This document shows, one piece after another, positions 1-8,962 of a stretch of 64,000 bases of DNA (its first letter is position 1; the number at the start of each line of letters is the position of its first letter). Both the position numbers and the translations under genes were made by a program. The stretch lies in assembly GCA_002256205.1 (NCBI GenBank), contig NKIW01000001.1, positions 653,667 to 717,666 of the forward strand, read 5' to 3'. Source of the DNA: Rhizobiales bacterium PAR1 (GTDB lineage Bacteria > Pseudomonadota > Alphaproteobacteria > Rhizobiales > Beijerinckiaceae). A model generated the notes under the pieces. That model saw nothing but the letters and a program-made list of their open reading frames with translations. It did no database searches and was not told where the DNA came from.

Positions 1-2
1 GC

Positions 3-365
3 TGGGGCGTCGTGCTCTACTTCCTGTTCGCGATTGCCGCGATGGATGGCGTCATCGATATGGCGGTGACGCATCCGGCCTTCGTCATTGGCATTCTCGC
101 GCTTTCCTGCGGCTATGCTCTGCTCGGTTTTGCGGCCTCCTACCTCATCACACGCAGTTTCGGCTTCAACGATCGCTTCTCGATGGCGATCTGCATCGGC
201 CTGCGAAACATGGGCCTGTTGATCGCACCGATCTTTTCAGTGGTGCCGCAGACCACCTTCCTTTATTTCGCCCTAGCACAGGTTCCGATCTACATCGCCC
301 CGATGGTGCTCAAGGCCCTCAAGGCGAAACTCGAACCCCGCCCCGCAGCGAACCCCGAGAGTTGA
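3..365 (+). CDS. BASS family (bile acid:Na+ symporter-like) transporter, C-terminal part
   Basis: The reading frame is already open at the left edge (Trp-Gly-Val-Val from base 3), so only the last ~120 residues are present. They hold three to four hydrophobic segments. A Gly-Leu-Arg-Asn-Met-Gly-Leu motif and a late Phe-Ala-Leu-Ala-Gln-Val-Pro-Ile-Tyr segment resemble the last helices of bile-acid:sodium symporter (BASS) family inner-membrane carriers. The substrate cannot be told from this part. The stop lies 3 nt before rpe, so the two genes are probably cotranscribed and translationally coupled. The family call rests on the C-terminal motif only; another 10-TM carrier family is possible. 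Confidence 0.6.
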   Translation, partial: WGVVLYFLFAIAAMDGVIDMAVTHPAFVIGILALSCGYALLGFAASYLITRSFGFNDRFSMAICIGLRNMGLLIAPIFSVVPQTTFLYFALAQVPIYIAPMVLKALKAKLEPRPAANPES

Positions 366-368
366 GTC

Positions 369-1037
369 ATGCGCCCGCTTCTGATCGCCCCTTCCATCCT
401 CTCCGCCGATTTCGGTGATCTCCGCGCCGATGTCTCGGCGATGATGGAGGCCGGTGCAGACTGGGTGCATATCGACGTGATGGATGGCCATTTCGTGCCG
501 AACATCTCGTTCGGCGCGCCGATCATCAAGGCCATCCGCTCCGCGACGCCGAAGCTTTTCGACACCCACCTGATGATCGCCCCGGCGGACCCCTATCTCA
601 AGGATTTCGCCGATGCCGGCTCGGACCTCATCTCGGTCCACCTCGAAGCCGGCCCGCATATCCACCGCTCGCTTCAGGCGATCCGGGCTCTGGGCAAGAA
701 GTCCGGCGTGGTGATCTGCCCCGGCACGCCCGCGAGCGCGGTGGCGCCGGTGATCGACATGGTCGATCTCGTGCTCTGCATGAGCGTCAACCCCGGCTTT
801 GGCGGGCAGAGCTTTATCCCCTCCGTGCTCGACACTATCGCGGGCGTTCGCGCGATCATCGGCGACAGGCCGATTGATCTTGAAATCGACGGCGGCGTGA
901 CGCCGGAGAATGCCGCCAGCATCGTCAAGGCCGGTGCGAATGTGCTGGTCGCCGGTTCCGCCGCCTTCAAGGGGGGACGCAGCCAATATGCCGCGAATGT
1001 CGCGGCGATCCGCAAGACCGCGCTGTCCGCCCGCTGA
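369..1037 (+). CDS. rpe: ribulose-phosphate 3-epimerase
   Basis: The 222-residue product is the normal length for the family. It is a cytoplasmic TIM-barrel enzyme that interconverts ribulose-5-phosphate and xylulose-5-phosphate in the pentose phosphate and Calvin pathways. Diagnostic parts are the N-terminal Pro-Ser-Ile-Leu-Ser-Ala-Asp strand, the [13 protein letters not shown] stretch with metal-binding His and Asp near residue 35, the His-Leu-Met-Ile segment, [10 protein letters not shown] (phosphate and metal loop) and the late Asp-Gly-Gly-Val. The ATG is only 3 nt past the preceding stop. purB follows after 78 nt, so a rpe-purB transcript is likely. Confidence 0.96.
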   Translation: MRPLLIAPSILSADFGDLRADVSAMMEAGADWVHIDVMDGHFVPNISFGAPIIKAIRSATPKLFDTHLMIAPADPYLKDFADAGSDLISVHLEAGPHIHRSLQAIRALGKKSGVVICPGTPASAVAPVIDMVDLVLCMSVNPGFGGQSFIPSVLDTIAGVRAIIGDRPIDLEIDGGVTPENAASIVKAGANVLVAGSAAFKGGRSQYAANVAAIRKTALSAR

Positions 1038-1115
1038 ACGCGGGTTGAGCCGCAAGCCGCCAACGTGTAACGAGACCGCATCCGGCGCCTACGCGCCCCC
1101 AATCCGAGACATGCC

Positions 1116-2420
1116 ATGATCCCCCGCTACGCCCGCCCCGAAATGGTCGCCATCTGGTCGCCCGAGACCCGTTTCCGCATCTGGTTCGAGATCGAGGCCC
1201 ATGCGACCGATTGCCTCGCGGAGCTTGGCGTGGTGCCGAAGGAGGCCGCAAAGACCATCTGGGCCAAAGGCGGCCCGGCGACCTTCGATATTGCCCGCAT
1301 CGACGAGATCGAGCGTGAGACCAAACATGACGTCATCGCCTTCCTGACGCATCTGGCGGAAATCGTCGGCCCCGAGGCGCGCTTCGTCCATCAGGGCATG
1401 ACCTCCTCGGATGTGCTCGACACCACCCTCGCGGTGCAGCTCGCCCGCGCGACCGATCTGCTGCTCGTCGGCCTCGACAAGCTCCTCGCTGCGATCAAGA
1501 AGCGCGCCTATGAGCACAAGCTGACCCCGACCATCGGCCGCAGCCACGGTATTCATGCCGAACCGGTGACCTTCGGTCTCAAGCTCGCGCAGGCCTATGC
1601 CGAGTTCGAGCGCAACCGCGAGCGCCTGCTGGCTGCGCGCGCCGAAATCGCAACCTGCGCCATCTCCGGCGCGGTCGGCACCTTCGCCAACATCGATCCG
1701 CGCGTCGAAGCGCATGTCGCCGATTGCATGGGTCTCCGCGTCGAGCCCGTTTCGACTCAGGTGATCCCGCGTGATCGCCACGCGATGTATTTTGCGACCC
1801 TCGGCGTCATCGCCTCCTCGGTCGAGCGGCTGGCGATGGAAATCCGCCACCTGCAGCGCACCGAGGTCTATGAGGCGGAAGAGTATTTCTCGCCGGGCCA
1901 GAAGGGCTCCTCGGCGATGCCGCACAAGCGCAACCCGGTTCTGACAGAGAACCTCACCGGTCTCGCCCGCATGGTGCGCTCCTATGCGATGCCGGCGATG
2001 GAGAATGTCGCGCTCTGGCATGAACGCGATATTTCGCATTCCTCGGTCGAGCGTTATATTGGCCCGGATGCGACGATCACGCTCGATTTCGCGCTGCATC
2101 GCCTTGCGGGTGTGGTCGACAAGCTGCTGATCTATCCCGAGAACATGAAGAAGAACCTCGACAAGCTCGCAGGGCTTCACAACTCGCAGCGCGTGCTGCT
2201 GGCGCTGACGCAGGCCGGCGTTTCGCGCGAGGACAGCTACCGCCTCGTCCAGCGCAATGCGATGAAGACCTGGGAACACGGCGCCGATTTCCTCACCTCG
2301 CTGAAGGCGGATACCGAAGTTTCAAGCCGCATTCCCGCCGCCGAACTCGAGGCGATGTTCGATCTCGGCTACCACTTCAAGCACGTCGATACGATCTTCG
2401 AGCGCGTGTTCGAGCGCTGA
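1116..2420 (+). CDS. purB: adenylosuccinate lyase
   Basis: The 434-residue cytoplasmic enzyme of the fumarase/aspartase superfamily catalyses two fumarate eliminations in purine synthesis, from SAICAR and from adenylosuccinate. The superfamily signature Gly-Ser-Ser-Ala-Met-Pro-His-Lys-Arg-Asn-Pro lies at about residues 264-274 and carries the mobile catalytic serine loop. The Thr-Ser-Ser-Asp-Val-Leu-Asp-Thr motif near residue 93 and Arg-Ser-His-Gly-Ile-His-Ala-Glu-Pro near 144 supply the other active-site residues. The N-terminus (Met-Ile-Pro-Arg-Tyr) is typical of the short bacterial type. It sits between rpe and an alpha/beta hydrolase gene (19 nt gap), all on the plus strand. Confidence 0.97.
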   Translation: MIPRYARPEMVAIWSPETRFRIWFEIEAHATDCLAELGVVPKEAAKTIWAKGGPATFDIARIDEIERETKHDVIAFLTHLAEIVGPEARFVHQGMTSSDVLDTTLAVQLARATDLLLVGLDKLLAAIKKRAYEHKLTPTIGRSHGIHAEPVTFGLKLAQAYAEFERNRERLLAARAEIATCAISGAVGTFANIDPRVEAHVADCMGLRVEPVSTQVIPRDRHAMYFATLGVIASSVERLAMEIRHLQRTEVYEAEEYFSPGQKGSSAMPHKRNPVLTENLTGLARMVRSYAMPAMENVALWHERDISHSSVERYIGPDATITLDFALHRLAGVVDKLLIYPENMKKNLDKLAGLHNSQRVLLALTQAGVSREDSYRLVQRNAMKTWEHGADFLTSLKADTEVSSRIPAAELEAMFDLGYHFKHVDTIFERVFER

Positions 2421-2439
2421 TCGCAGAAGCAAGAAAATC

Positions 2440-3402
2440 ATGCGCCTCTGGCACAAACTGCTGATCGCCGCGCTGGTTCTCGCCGGGCTGGCGCTCGGCG
2501 GGGCGATCATCTTTGGCACCTCGCCTGCTCCGGCTGAACTGACCTCAATCAGCGACCCGTTCAAACGGGTGGACTTTTCGGACCTGCCGCCGATCCGGAA
2601 GCTGGACGTGAAGCACGGCTCGCCCATCGCCTATCGCACCTATGGCGAGGGGACGAAGGGCGTGACGATCGCCATCCACGGCTCAAGTGCGCTCGGTGCC
2701 AGCCTCCATGCGCTCGCGAAAGGCCTCGCGGCGGCAGGACAGGTGGTTTACGTACCGGACCTGCGGGGCCATGGCGACACAGGACGGCGCGGCGATGTCG
2801 ATTTCCTCGGCCAGCCCGATATGGATCTGATGAGCCTCATTCTGATGGCGCAGAAGGAGCAGCCGGGTAAGAAACTCACCCTCCTCGGCTTTTCACTCGG
2901 CGGCGGCTTCCTGATCCGCTTTGTCGGGGCTTACCCGACGCTTCAGCCTGATAACGTGGTCCTGCTTGCGCCCGCGCTCGGCCCGGAAGCACCCTCGACC
3001 CGCTCAGCCGAATCCCAACGCTGGGCGGCAGCGCATGTGCCACGCATCGTCGGACTGACGATCCTGAATTTCCTCGGTTTTTCCGGCCTGAATGCGCTGG
3101 AGGCGATCCGCTTTGCCGTGCCGCCCAATTCCGACCGCCACCAGGCAGCAGCCTACAGCTTCCGGCTCTATGCCTCGTTGATGCCGCTGAGCTACAAGCG
3201 CGCGCTCGGCAAGACCACCGCACCGGTGCATGTGCTGATCGGCGAAAAGGATGAGCTTTTCAATGCGGAGTCGATGCGCGCCTCTCTTGCTGCCATCAAC
3301 CCGAAGCTCGATCTGACGGTGGTGCCCGGTGTCGACCATGTCGGGTTGACGCTCGATCCGGCGGCCCTGCCAATCATCCTCGACAAGATGGCGATACCCT
3401 GA
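2440..3402 (+). CDS. membrane-anchored or secreted alpha/beta hydrolase
   Basis: The product has 320 residues with an uncleaved-looking hydrophobic N-terminus (residues 5-25), so it is probably inner-membrane anchored with a periplasmic domain. The alpha/beta-hydrolase fold is recognised by His-Gly-Ser near residue 80, the nucleophile elbow Gly-Phe-Ser-Leu-Gly with Ser152, a late Gly-Glu-Lys-Asp (acid) and Gly-Val-Asp-His-Val-Gly (catalytic His). The family resembles lysophospholipase/monoacylglycerol-lipase-like hydrolases, but the substrate is unknown. It starts 19 nt after purB and is followed 2 nt later by a second, unrelated small hydrolase, suggesting one transcript. Confidence 0.8.
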   Translation: MRLWHKLLIAALVLAGLALGGAIIFGTSPAPAELTSISDPFKRVDFSDLPPIRKLDVKHGSPIAYRTYGEGTKGVTIAIHGSSALGASLHALAKGLAAAGQVVYVPDLRGHGDTGRRGDVDFLGQPDMDLMSLILMAQKEQPGKKLTLLGFSLGGGFLIRFVGAYPTLQPDNVVLLAPALGPEAPSTRSAESQRWAAAHVPRIVGLTILNFLGFSGLNALEAIRFAVPPNSDRHQAAAYSFRLYASLMPLSYKRALGKTTAPVHVLIGEKDELFNAESMRASLAAINPKLDLTVVPGVDHVGLTLDPAALPIILDKMAIP

Positions 3403-3404
3403 CC

Positions 3405-3962
3405 ATGAAACTCTCCGATGCCTCCATCCTCATCGTCCCCGGCTTCGGCGATTCCGGGCCGGACCACTGGCAGACGCGCTGGGAGCAGAAGCTCTCGACC
3501 GCACACCGCGTGCGCCAACCGAACTGGCACCGGGCCGACCGCGCGCAATGGGCCGGGGCCATCGCGGCGGCGGTCAACAAGGCGGAAAAGCCCGTGGTGC
3601 TGGTGACGCATTCCATCGGCACGGCAGCGATCCCCCACGCCGCGCCGATGTTCGCGCCCGGCAAGGTCATCGGTGGCTTTCTCGTCGGCCTCTCGGACTG
3701 GAACCGCGAGGAACTTCTGCCCGGCGTGCCGCATGATTTCGCGCCGCTCCCGCGCGAACCCTTCTCGTTTCCCTCGCTTTTGGTCGCAAGCCGGAATGAC
3801 CCCTACTGCGATTTCGAGGTCGCGGCGGACCATGCCAATGCCTGGGGCTCCGCGCTGGTCGATGCCGGCGAAGCCGGGCATATCAACGCCGAATCCGGCC
3901 ATGGGCCATGGCCCGAAGGCCTGCTGCGCTTTGCCGGTTTCTTCAAGACGTTGAAACCCTGA
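3405..3962 (+). CDS. RBBP9/YdeN-type serine hydrolase
   Basis: The 185-residue size, the N-terminal Ile-Val-Pro-Gly-Phe-Gly-Asp-Ser-Gly-Pro-Asp-His-Trp-Gln and the short elbow Thr-His-Ser-Ile-Gly (Ser70) are typical of the RBBP9/YdeN family of compact cytoplasmic serine hydrolases. The acid is probably in Ser-Arg-Asn-Asp-Pro-Tyr, and the base in the C-terminal Ala-Gly-His-Ile-Asn or Ser-Gly-His-Gly-Pro-Trp. Substrates of bacterial members are largely unknown. It follows the preceding hydrolase by 2 nt, so translation is probably coupled. A gap of about 96 nt separates it from the dicarboxylate carrier. Confidence 0.85.
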   Translation: MKLSDASILIVPGFGDSGPDHWQTRWEQKLSTAHRVRQPNWHRADRAQWAGAIAAAVNKAEKPVVLVTHSIGTAAIPHAAPMFAPGKVIGGFLVGLSDWNREELLPGVPHDFAPLPREPFSFPSLLVASRNDPYCDFEVAADHANAWGSALVDAGEAGHINAESGHGPWPEGLLRFAGFFKTLKP

Positions 3963-4058
3963 TACGGAAAACCGCAATTGGATTTGCCGAAACTTGGCCT
4001 AAAGCACAGGGCCAAGCAGAATAGCTGAACTTAAATCAGAAAAGCGGGGGGTTACACC

Positions 4059-5387
4059 ATGGCGAGTGCAGGTATTTCATCGGCAGCGAGCACGGCCAAG
4101 CAGCCGTTCTACAAGGTTCTCTATATTCAGGTTCTGTTTGCCATCGTGCTCGGCGCCATCGTTGGCTGGCTCTTCCCCGCCTTCGCGACTAACGACTGGA
4201 TGAAAGCGATGGGCGACGGCTTCGTCAAGCTCATCAAGATGGTCGTTGCCCCGATCATCTTCTGCACCGTCGTTTCCGGCATCGCGCATATTCAAGATGC
4301 CCGCTCGGTCGGGCGCGTCGGCATCAAGGCGCTGGTCTATTTCGAAATCGTCTCGACCTTCGCGCTCGCGCTCGGCCTGATCGTCGGCAATATCGTGCAG
4401 CCAGGCAAGGGCTTCTCGAACGCTGGAGCCGATGCCACCAAGGTCGCCGGCTATCTCAAGCAGTCCACGGAAATGAAGTCAGTCGATTTCGTGCTGAATA
4501 TCATCCCGGACAGCGTCGTCGGCGCATTCGCCAAGGGCGATATCCTTCAGGTGCTACTGTTCTCGATCCTGTTCGGCTTTGCGCTGATGGCGCTCGGCGA
4601 GCGCGGCAAGACCATGCGCTCCTTCGTCGACGATGCGGCCCATGCGATCTTCGGCGTGATCGCCATTGTCATGAAGGCGGCCCCGTTTGGCGCCTTCGGT
4701 GCCATGGCCTACACCATCGGCAAGTTCGGCCCGCAGGCGCTCGGCAATCTCGCCGGCCTGATCGCGACCTTCTACATCACCGCCTTCCTGTTCATCGTGG
4801 TGGTGCTCGGCATCATCGCGCGTATCGTCGGATTCTCGATCTTCAAGTTCATCCGCTACATCAAGGATGAGTTGCTGATCGTGCTCGGCACCTCCTCCTC
4901 GGAAAGCGCCCTGCCGCAGCTGATGGAAAAGCTCGAGCGCCTCGGCTGCTCGAAGCCGGTCGTCGGCCTCGTGGTCCCGACAGGGTATTCCTTCAACCTC
5001 GACGGCACCAACATCTACATGACGCTGGCGACGCTCTTCATCGCGCAGGCGCTCGGCTTCGACCTCTCGGCCAGCCAGCAGATCACCATCCTGCTCGTGG
5101 CGATGCTGACCTCGAAGGGCGCGTCCGGCATCACCGGCGCCGGGTTCATCACCCTCGCCGGCACACTCGCTGTGGTCGATCCGCGCCTCGTGCCCGGCAT
5201 GGCCATTGTGCTCGGCATCGACAAGTTCATGTCGGAATGCCGTGCGCTCACCAACCTCACCGGCAATGGCATCGCCTGCGTCGTGGTGTCGTGGTGGGAA
5301 GGCGAGCTGGATCGCGACAAGCTCAACAAGGCGCTCGACCGCACCATCGACCCTTCGGATCTCGAGACGGCCGTGACGACCGGCTGA
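4059..5387 (+). CDS. dicarboxylate/amino acid:cation symporter (DctA/GltP family)
   Basis: The 442-residue multi-pass inner-membrane protein belongs to the SLC1/DAACS family, which couples uptake of C4-dicarboxylates or glutamate/aspartate to H+ or Na+. The re-entrant loop motif Thr-Ser-Ser-Ser-Glu-Ser-Ala-Leu-Pro, the [13 protein letters not shown] stretch and the late [12 protein letters not shown] match the conserved core. The arginine near the last helix fits a dicarboxylate or acidic amino acid, but DctA and GltP cannot be separated. A strong GGGGGG Shine-Dalgarno precedes the ATG. A clear intrinsic terminator follows, so it is probably monocistronic. Confidence 0.92.
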   Translation: MASAGISSAASTAKQPFYKVLYIQVLFAIVLGAIVGWLFPAFATNDWMKAMGDGFVKLIKMVVAPIIFCTVVSGIAHIQDARSVGRVGIKALVYFEIVSTFALALGLIVGNIVQPGKGFSNAGADATKVAGYLKQSTEMKSVDFVLNIIPDSVVGAFAKGDILQVLLFSILFGFALMALGERGKTMRSFVDDAAHAIFGVIAIVMKAAPFGAFGAMAYTIGKFGPQALGNLAGLIATFYITAFLFIVVVLGIIARIVGFSIFKFIRYIKDELLIVLGTSSSESALPQLMEKLERLGCSKPVVGLVVPTGYSFNLDGTNIYMTLATLFIAQALGFDLSASQQITILLVAMLTSKGASGITGAGFITLAGTLAVVDPRLVPGMAIVLGIDKFMSECRALTNLTGNGIACVVVSWWEGELDRDKLNKALDRTIDPSDLETAVTTG

Positions 5388-5416
5388 GCCCGGTTCACCT
5401 TGAAAGCAATGAAAGG

Positions 5417-5444
5417 CGCGCCCCTCACCGGGCGCGTTTTTTTT
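5417..5444 (+). terminator. intrinsic terminator after the dicarboxylate symporter gene
   Basis: A perfect 7-bp GC stem (CGCGCCC / GGGCGCG) with a 6-nt loop is followed directly by eight T residues, 30 nt after the stop of the symporter gene. Confidence 0.9.
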
Positions 5445-5457
5445 GGACGTTCCATAG

Positions 5458-5486
5458 AAAAAGGCAGCGACCGGAGCCGCTGCCTT
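5458..5486 (-). terminator. probable intrinsic terminator for the minus-strand small membrane protein gene
   Basis: The stem GGCAGCG / CGCTGCC (5463-5469 and 5478-5484) has an 8-nt loop and is flanked on the left by five A residues. Read on the minus strand it is a hairpin followed by five T, placed about 155 nt after the stop at 5643. It faces the plus-strand terminator at 5417-5444, so transcription from both sides ends here. Confidence 0.6.
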
Positions 5487-5642
5487 AGGGGTGGGTCGTC
5501 ATGAGATTAAAAAACCGCCGCGAAACGCTGTGGCTACCATCAACTCCTCCGGGTCTTCGCAATCTTCCTCGCGCGTGATTTCTCCGATCCCATCGCGGTG
5601 CAGGAAAATCCGAAAGCCCGAAGGCTCCGGGGAAGCGGCGCG

Positions 5643-5846
5643 TCAGGCGCCACGCGTTTGCTGCATGATGCGGCGGGAAATCCAGATGCTGAGGGGAAGC
5701 GCGGCCACAAAGCCGACCGCCGCAGCCCATGGGATGAGCTTCATGCCCTGATCCGCTAGCGAGGGAATGCTAACAATCGCGATCACCAGCGCGCCCGCGA
5801 CCACCGTCATCATGATGAGGTGAACCATAAAAACCAGCTTGCCCAT
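5643..5846 (-). CDS. 67-residue two-helix membrane protein, unknown function
   Basis: The chosen ATG at 5846 has a good Shine-Dalgarno (GAGGAGG) about 6-8 nt upstream; the open frame further upstream lacks one. The 67-residue product is almost entirely two hydrophobic segments (about 4-25 and 37-55) separated by a short Ser-Leu-Ala-Asp-Gln-Gly turn. It ends in a basic tail (Arg-Arg-Ile-Met-Gln-Gln), as in small CTP-synthase-neighbour or DUF-type inner-membrane proteins. I do not recognise the family. It lies downstream of rpsD but is separated from it by a terminator, so it probably has its own promoter in 5847-5970. Confidence 0.6.
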   Translation of the reverse strand: MGKLVFMVHLIMMTVVAGALVIAIVSIPSLADQGMKLIPWAAAVGFVAALPLSIWISRRIMQQTRGA

Positions 5847-5975
5847 AGGAGCCTCCTCAGCCCTGTTCGTGAAGAACCGCGCGGAAGCTGCGCCTTTCTC
5901 GGGCAACCGGCTTTGATCTTGCGCAAGAAGGGCGCGGCGCGGCATCAGGCTTTTGACGGAGCCACCACAGCGCAT

Positions 5976-6000
5976 AAAAAAGGCCGCCCGGAGGCGGCCT
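5976..6000 (-). terminator. intrinsic terminator of rpsD
   Basis: A perfect 8-bp stem AGGCCGCC / GGCGGCCT with a CGGA loop lies 25 nt past the rpsD stop. On the minus strand it is followed by a run of T (five A at 5976-5980 on the plus strand). Confidence 0.88.
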
Positions 6001-6024
6001 TTGATCGCAAATCGCGCGGAATAA

Positions 6025-6642
6025 TTAGCGCGAATAGAATTCGATGACGAGGTTCGGTTCCATCTGAACCGGATACGGCACATCCGTCAGGCCCGGAATG
6101 CGGGCGAACTTGGCGGCCATCTTGGCGTGATCGACTTCGAGGAAGTCCGGGGTGTCGCGCTCGCCGAGGCCGGCGGCTTCGAGAACCAGCGTGAGCTGCT
6201 TCGAGGCCGGCTTGACCTCAACCACATCGCCAACCTTCACCGAGTAGCTCGGGATGTTGACGCGCTTGCCGTTGACCAGAATGTGGCCATGGCTGACGAA
6301 CTGGCGCGCCGCAAACACGGTCGGCACGAATTTGGCGCGGTAGATCACCGCGTCGAGGCGGCGCTCGAGCAGGCCGATGAGGTTCTCGCCTGCGTCGCCC
6401 TTCATGCGGACGGCTTCAGCGTAGTAACGGCGGAACTGCTTTTCCGAGATCGAGCCGTAGTAGCCCTTGAGCTTCTGCTTGGCGCGGAGCTGGGTGCCGA
6501 AGTCCGACAGCTTGCCCTTGCGGCGCTGGCCGTGCTGGCCCGGGCCGTATTCGCGCTTGTTGACCGGGGACTTAGGGCGGCCCCAGATGTTCTCGCCCAT
6601 ACGGCGATCGATTTTGTATTTGGCTTCGTGACGCTTGGTCAT
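6025..6642 (-). CDS. rpsD: 30S ribosomal protein S4
   Basis: The 205-residue length is normal for S4, a primary 16S rRNA-binding protein of the small subunit. The start [14 protein letters not shown] is the usual alphaproteobacterial N-terminus, so the in-frame upstream extension to 6906 is not used. The S4 RNA-binding domain (about residues 95-155) contains Arg-Leu-Asp-Ala-Val-Ile-Tyr-Arg and Ser-His-Gly-His-Ile-Leu-Val-Asn-Gly. The gene stands alone rather than in the alpha operon of enterics, and it ends at a strong terminator. Confidence 0.98.
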   Translation of the reverse strand: MTKRHEAKYKIDRRMGENIWGRPKSPVNKREYGPGQHGQRRKGKLSDFGTQLRAKQKLKGYYGSISEKQFRRYYAEAVRMKGDAGENLIGLLERRLDAVIYRAKFVPTVFAARQFVSHGHILVNGKRVNIPSYSVKVGDVVEVKPASKQLTLVLEAAGLGERDTPDFLEVDHAKMAAKFARIPGLTDVPYPVQMEPNLVIEFYSR

Positions 6643-7023
6643 CGTATTCTCGCTTCTCGGGGCCAGACGAAAAGCGATCCCCGCCCCTTCGGATGCGAAG
6701 GAGAAGCAACAATCGCGTTCCAGCCGACCCAATCGGGTTAAAAGGCTTGCACGCAATGGCAGGCCCCGGACTGATAACGCCCCTCCTCTCTTCTCCCTCC
6801 CCAAAGGGGACGAACAAGCGACAGACGCTGTTGCAAAAGGCGATAAGCCCACTTTGGAAAGCTGCAACGCGTCACGGGTGCGCGCCCGCCGCGAGAAAAC
6901 CCGCAACGGAAGTCGGGTGGATACAGGAGGATGGGGGTGGCGTCAATCTCGGGGCAGTGTGGCCCGCAACGAATATTGAACAGGAATCAAGTATTTTTCG
7001 AGGAAAGCAACCGGTGAAGCGCC
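6643..7023. other. intergenic region between rpsD and a divergent hypothetical gene
   Basis: These 381 nt lie between two divergent genes and must hold both promoters. I can point to a 6-bp hairpin (CCTTCG / CGAAGG at 6686-6701), about 45 nt upstream of the rpsD start and thus in its leader. It might be a place for S4 autoregulation, but this is only a guess. I see no convincing -35/-10 pair, RNA gene or repeat, and no small ORF with a good ribosome binding site. Confidence 0.4.
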
Positions 7024-8166
7024 ATGGCCGACAAAAAGCCTCCACAAATTCGCTCGTGGGAATGGACGGATGGCGGCCCGTACAACCGATACGAAGCCTA
7101 TGTTGATTTCGAAGCGAAAGAGATCGGCTGGGTTTGGTTCGGTCCGAAAGATATGGGGGGTGCCGGCACACAAACCTACGAGGAGTTCTTCGAGAAGGGG
7201 CCGATGGACCCTGACGCGCCGCCATACGTGTTATCCGCTGTAACAGACGCCGTTCTCGCCACCGGATATCGGCCGGAAGCACCGCCAGCGCCCCCCTCCC
7301 CGCCACCGGAGGAAACGCTGAGTAGCACCAAACCGCGTGCAGCAGGCCTCGCGCGCCCTGATATGATGCCCCTGCGCCAGGCGACCGACCTTTCGGATAG
7401 CATGACCATCCTGATCGGGCTCGGCGTCATTGCGGCATCGGTGGGGTTCGCATGGTTGGCATCGACTATCGATCCCGTGCTCGCGCGCTATGGCAGCCTC
7501 TTTGGCTCCGTATTGCTCGGCTTTGCGGCCAGCTTCCGGTTCGGCCGAGGATTGCTGGTTCCCGCAGGGTTCTTTGGCATGGCCGCGGCGATAGCCTTCC
7601 TCTTGCCCTATGAGCGCGGCCGCGAAGTCGCGCGCGGCACTGCCCGTCACATCGAAAACGCCGGCGAAATCCCTCGCGCGCCTGAGGCGACACGTTTCAC
7701 ACTCACTAACCCGCGTGTTCTCAAGGGGCTAAACGGGCAGCACGAGGTGAAATCCTATCGCAATTTCGGCTCCGGACCGCGCGAACAGATCACCGTCTAC
7801 CATGTGATCCCGCTTGTCTCTCCCGATTGGCAGAAGGACCAGCCGATTCCGGCTTGGATCAGCTGTACGACCACGCCCGGCTTTGATTGCCTCTCGCGCA
7901 ATCCCTCACTGCAAGGATTTGTCCGGGTGCGGGAGAGTGATCGTGCCGGCTATCTCAATGCCATTCGCGCCGCACAAGCGCGTTACAGCCTGAAAAGCCT
8001 GCCGGACTCGGCAATCCTCGTGGCAAACTCGGACCCGGAGGATGCTCCGGCCAATGCTTTCCGCCTCGCGATGCTGCTCCCCACGGGAATTGCCGCCGGC
8101 TGGCTCGCGCTCAGCCTCGGGTATATCCTTTGGCGTCGGCGGCAGGCGCGGACGAAATCACCCTGA
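7024..8166 (+). CDS. membrane protein of unknown function
   Basis: The 380-residue product has a cytoplasmic-looking N-terminal part rich in Trp/Tyr (Ser-Trp-Glu-Trp-Thr-Asp near residue 11 and Gly-Trp-Val-Trp-Phe-Gly near 36). A proline-rich linker (about 86-96) follows, then two or three membrane segments (about 125-190), a soluble domain (about 205-335) with a possible disulphide pair (Ile-Ser-Cys-Thr-Thr-Thr and Asp-Cys-Leu-Ser), and a last membrane helix near residue 350. I do not recognise a family. The 3' end overlaps the 3' end of murI, which is read from the other strand, by 56 bp. The real start is probably the ATG given, but no strong Shine-Dalgarno is visible. Confidence 0.7.
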   Translation: MADKKPPQIRSWEWTDGGPYNRYEAYVDFEAKEIGWVWFGPKDMGGAGTQTYEEFFEKGPMDPDAPPYVLSAVTDAVLATGYRPEAPPAPPSPPPEETLSSTKPRAAGLARPDMMPLRQATDLSDSMTILIGLGVIAASVGFAWLASTIDPVLARYGSLFGSVLLGFAASFRFGRGLLVPAGFFGMAAAIAFLLPYERGREVARGTARHIENAGEIPRAPEATRFTLTNPRVLKGLNGQHEVKSYRNFGSGPREQITVYHVIPLVSPDWQKDQPIPAWISCTTTPGFDCLSRNPSLQGFVRVRESDRAGYLNAIRAAQARYSLKSLPDSAILVANSDPEDAPANAFRLAMLLPTGIAAGWLALSLGYILWRRRQARTKSP

Positions 8167-8941
8167 GGCCACCCACGGCAAGCGCGTCAAGAAGCGAAGC
8201 CTCGGCCGGAACTCCCGCCGTAAAGGTGGCGCGGCACGCGCCGTCCCCCTCAACCCTGCTCTCTCCGATCACCTGCACGACGCGGCGGGCGATGGCGGGT
8301 GCAGGATCGATCCATTCAACCGGCCAGGGCGCAAGCCTCCTGAAGCGCACGAGCAAGAGCGGATAATGCGTACAGGCGAGCACGACGACATCGGTACGCT
8401 TGCCGTCCTGTTCCACAAAGCACGGCGCAATTTCAGCCCGTATCGACTCATCGACAATCGTCTCGCCCCGAAGCGCACGCTCGGCCAGCCCCGCGAGCGC
8501 CTTCGAGCCCACCAGCGTCACCGCGACGCCGCCCGCGAAATCGCGGATCAGCTCCTGTGTATAATCCCGGCTGACGGTGCCGGGCGTCGCCAGCACGGAG
8601 ATCATCCCCGTCTTGGTCATTGACGCTGCCGGCTTGATCGCGGGGACCGTGCCGACGATCGGAATCGTGTAGCGGGCGCGGAGGTGCGGCAGCACCAGCG
8701 TCGAGGCCGTATTGCAGGCGATCACGATGCAATCGGCGGCAAAATCGCCCATCGCCTCGCCGATCACCGTGTTGACGCGCGCAATCAGCACGTCGGGCGC
8801 CAGCGCGCCATAGGGGAAGAGCGCATCGTCTCCGAGGTAGAGATAATCCGCATCGGGCCGGAGCGCGCGAATGGCGCGATAAACCGTCAGCCCGCCGAGG
8901 CCGGAGTCAAAAACAAGAATTTTCTGGCGCGAAGTGGACAT
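8111..8941 (-). CDS. murI: glutamate racemase
   Basis: The 276-residue cytoplasmic, cofactor-independent racemase supplies D-glutamate for peptidoglycan. The Phe-Asp-Ser-Gly-Leu-Gly-Gly-Leu motif at residues 11-18 and both catalytic cysteines are present: Cys76 in Ala-Cys-Asn-Thr-Ala-Ser-Thr and Cys190 in Ala-Cys-Thr-His-Tyr-Pro-Leu-Leu. The Leu-Gly-Asp-Asp-Ala-Leu-Phe-Pro-Tyr-Gly segment replaces the more usual Asp-Xaa-Ala-Xaa-Phe-Pro-Tyr-Gly with only minor change. It follows the amine oxidase gene by 21 nt on the same strand, so the two may be cotranscribed. Its last 56 bp overlap the convergent hypothetical gene. Confidence 0.95.
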   Translation of the reverse strand: MSTSRQKILVFDSGLGGLTVYRAIRALRPDADYLYLGDDALFPYGALAPDVLIARVNTVIGEAMGDFAADCIVIACNTASTLVLPHLRARYTIPIVGTVPAIKPAASMTKTGMISVLATPGTVSRDYTQELIRDFAGGVAVTLVGSKALAGLAERALRGETIVDESIRAEIAPCFVEQDGKRTDVVVLACTHYPLLLVRFRRLAPWPVEWIDPAPAIARRVVQVIGESRVEGDGACRATFTAGVPAEASLLDALAVGGLRVISSAPAADAKGYTRG

Positions 8942-8962
8942 CAGAACCCGGAAATGGCGTGT

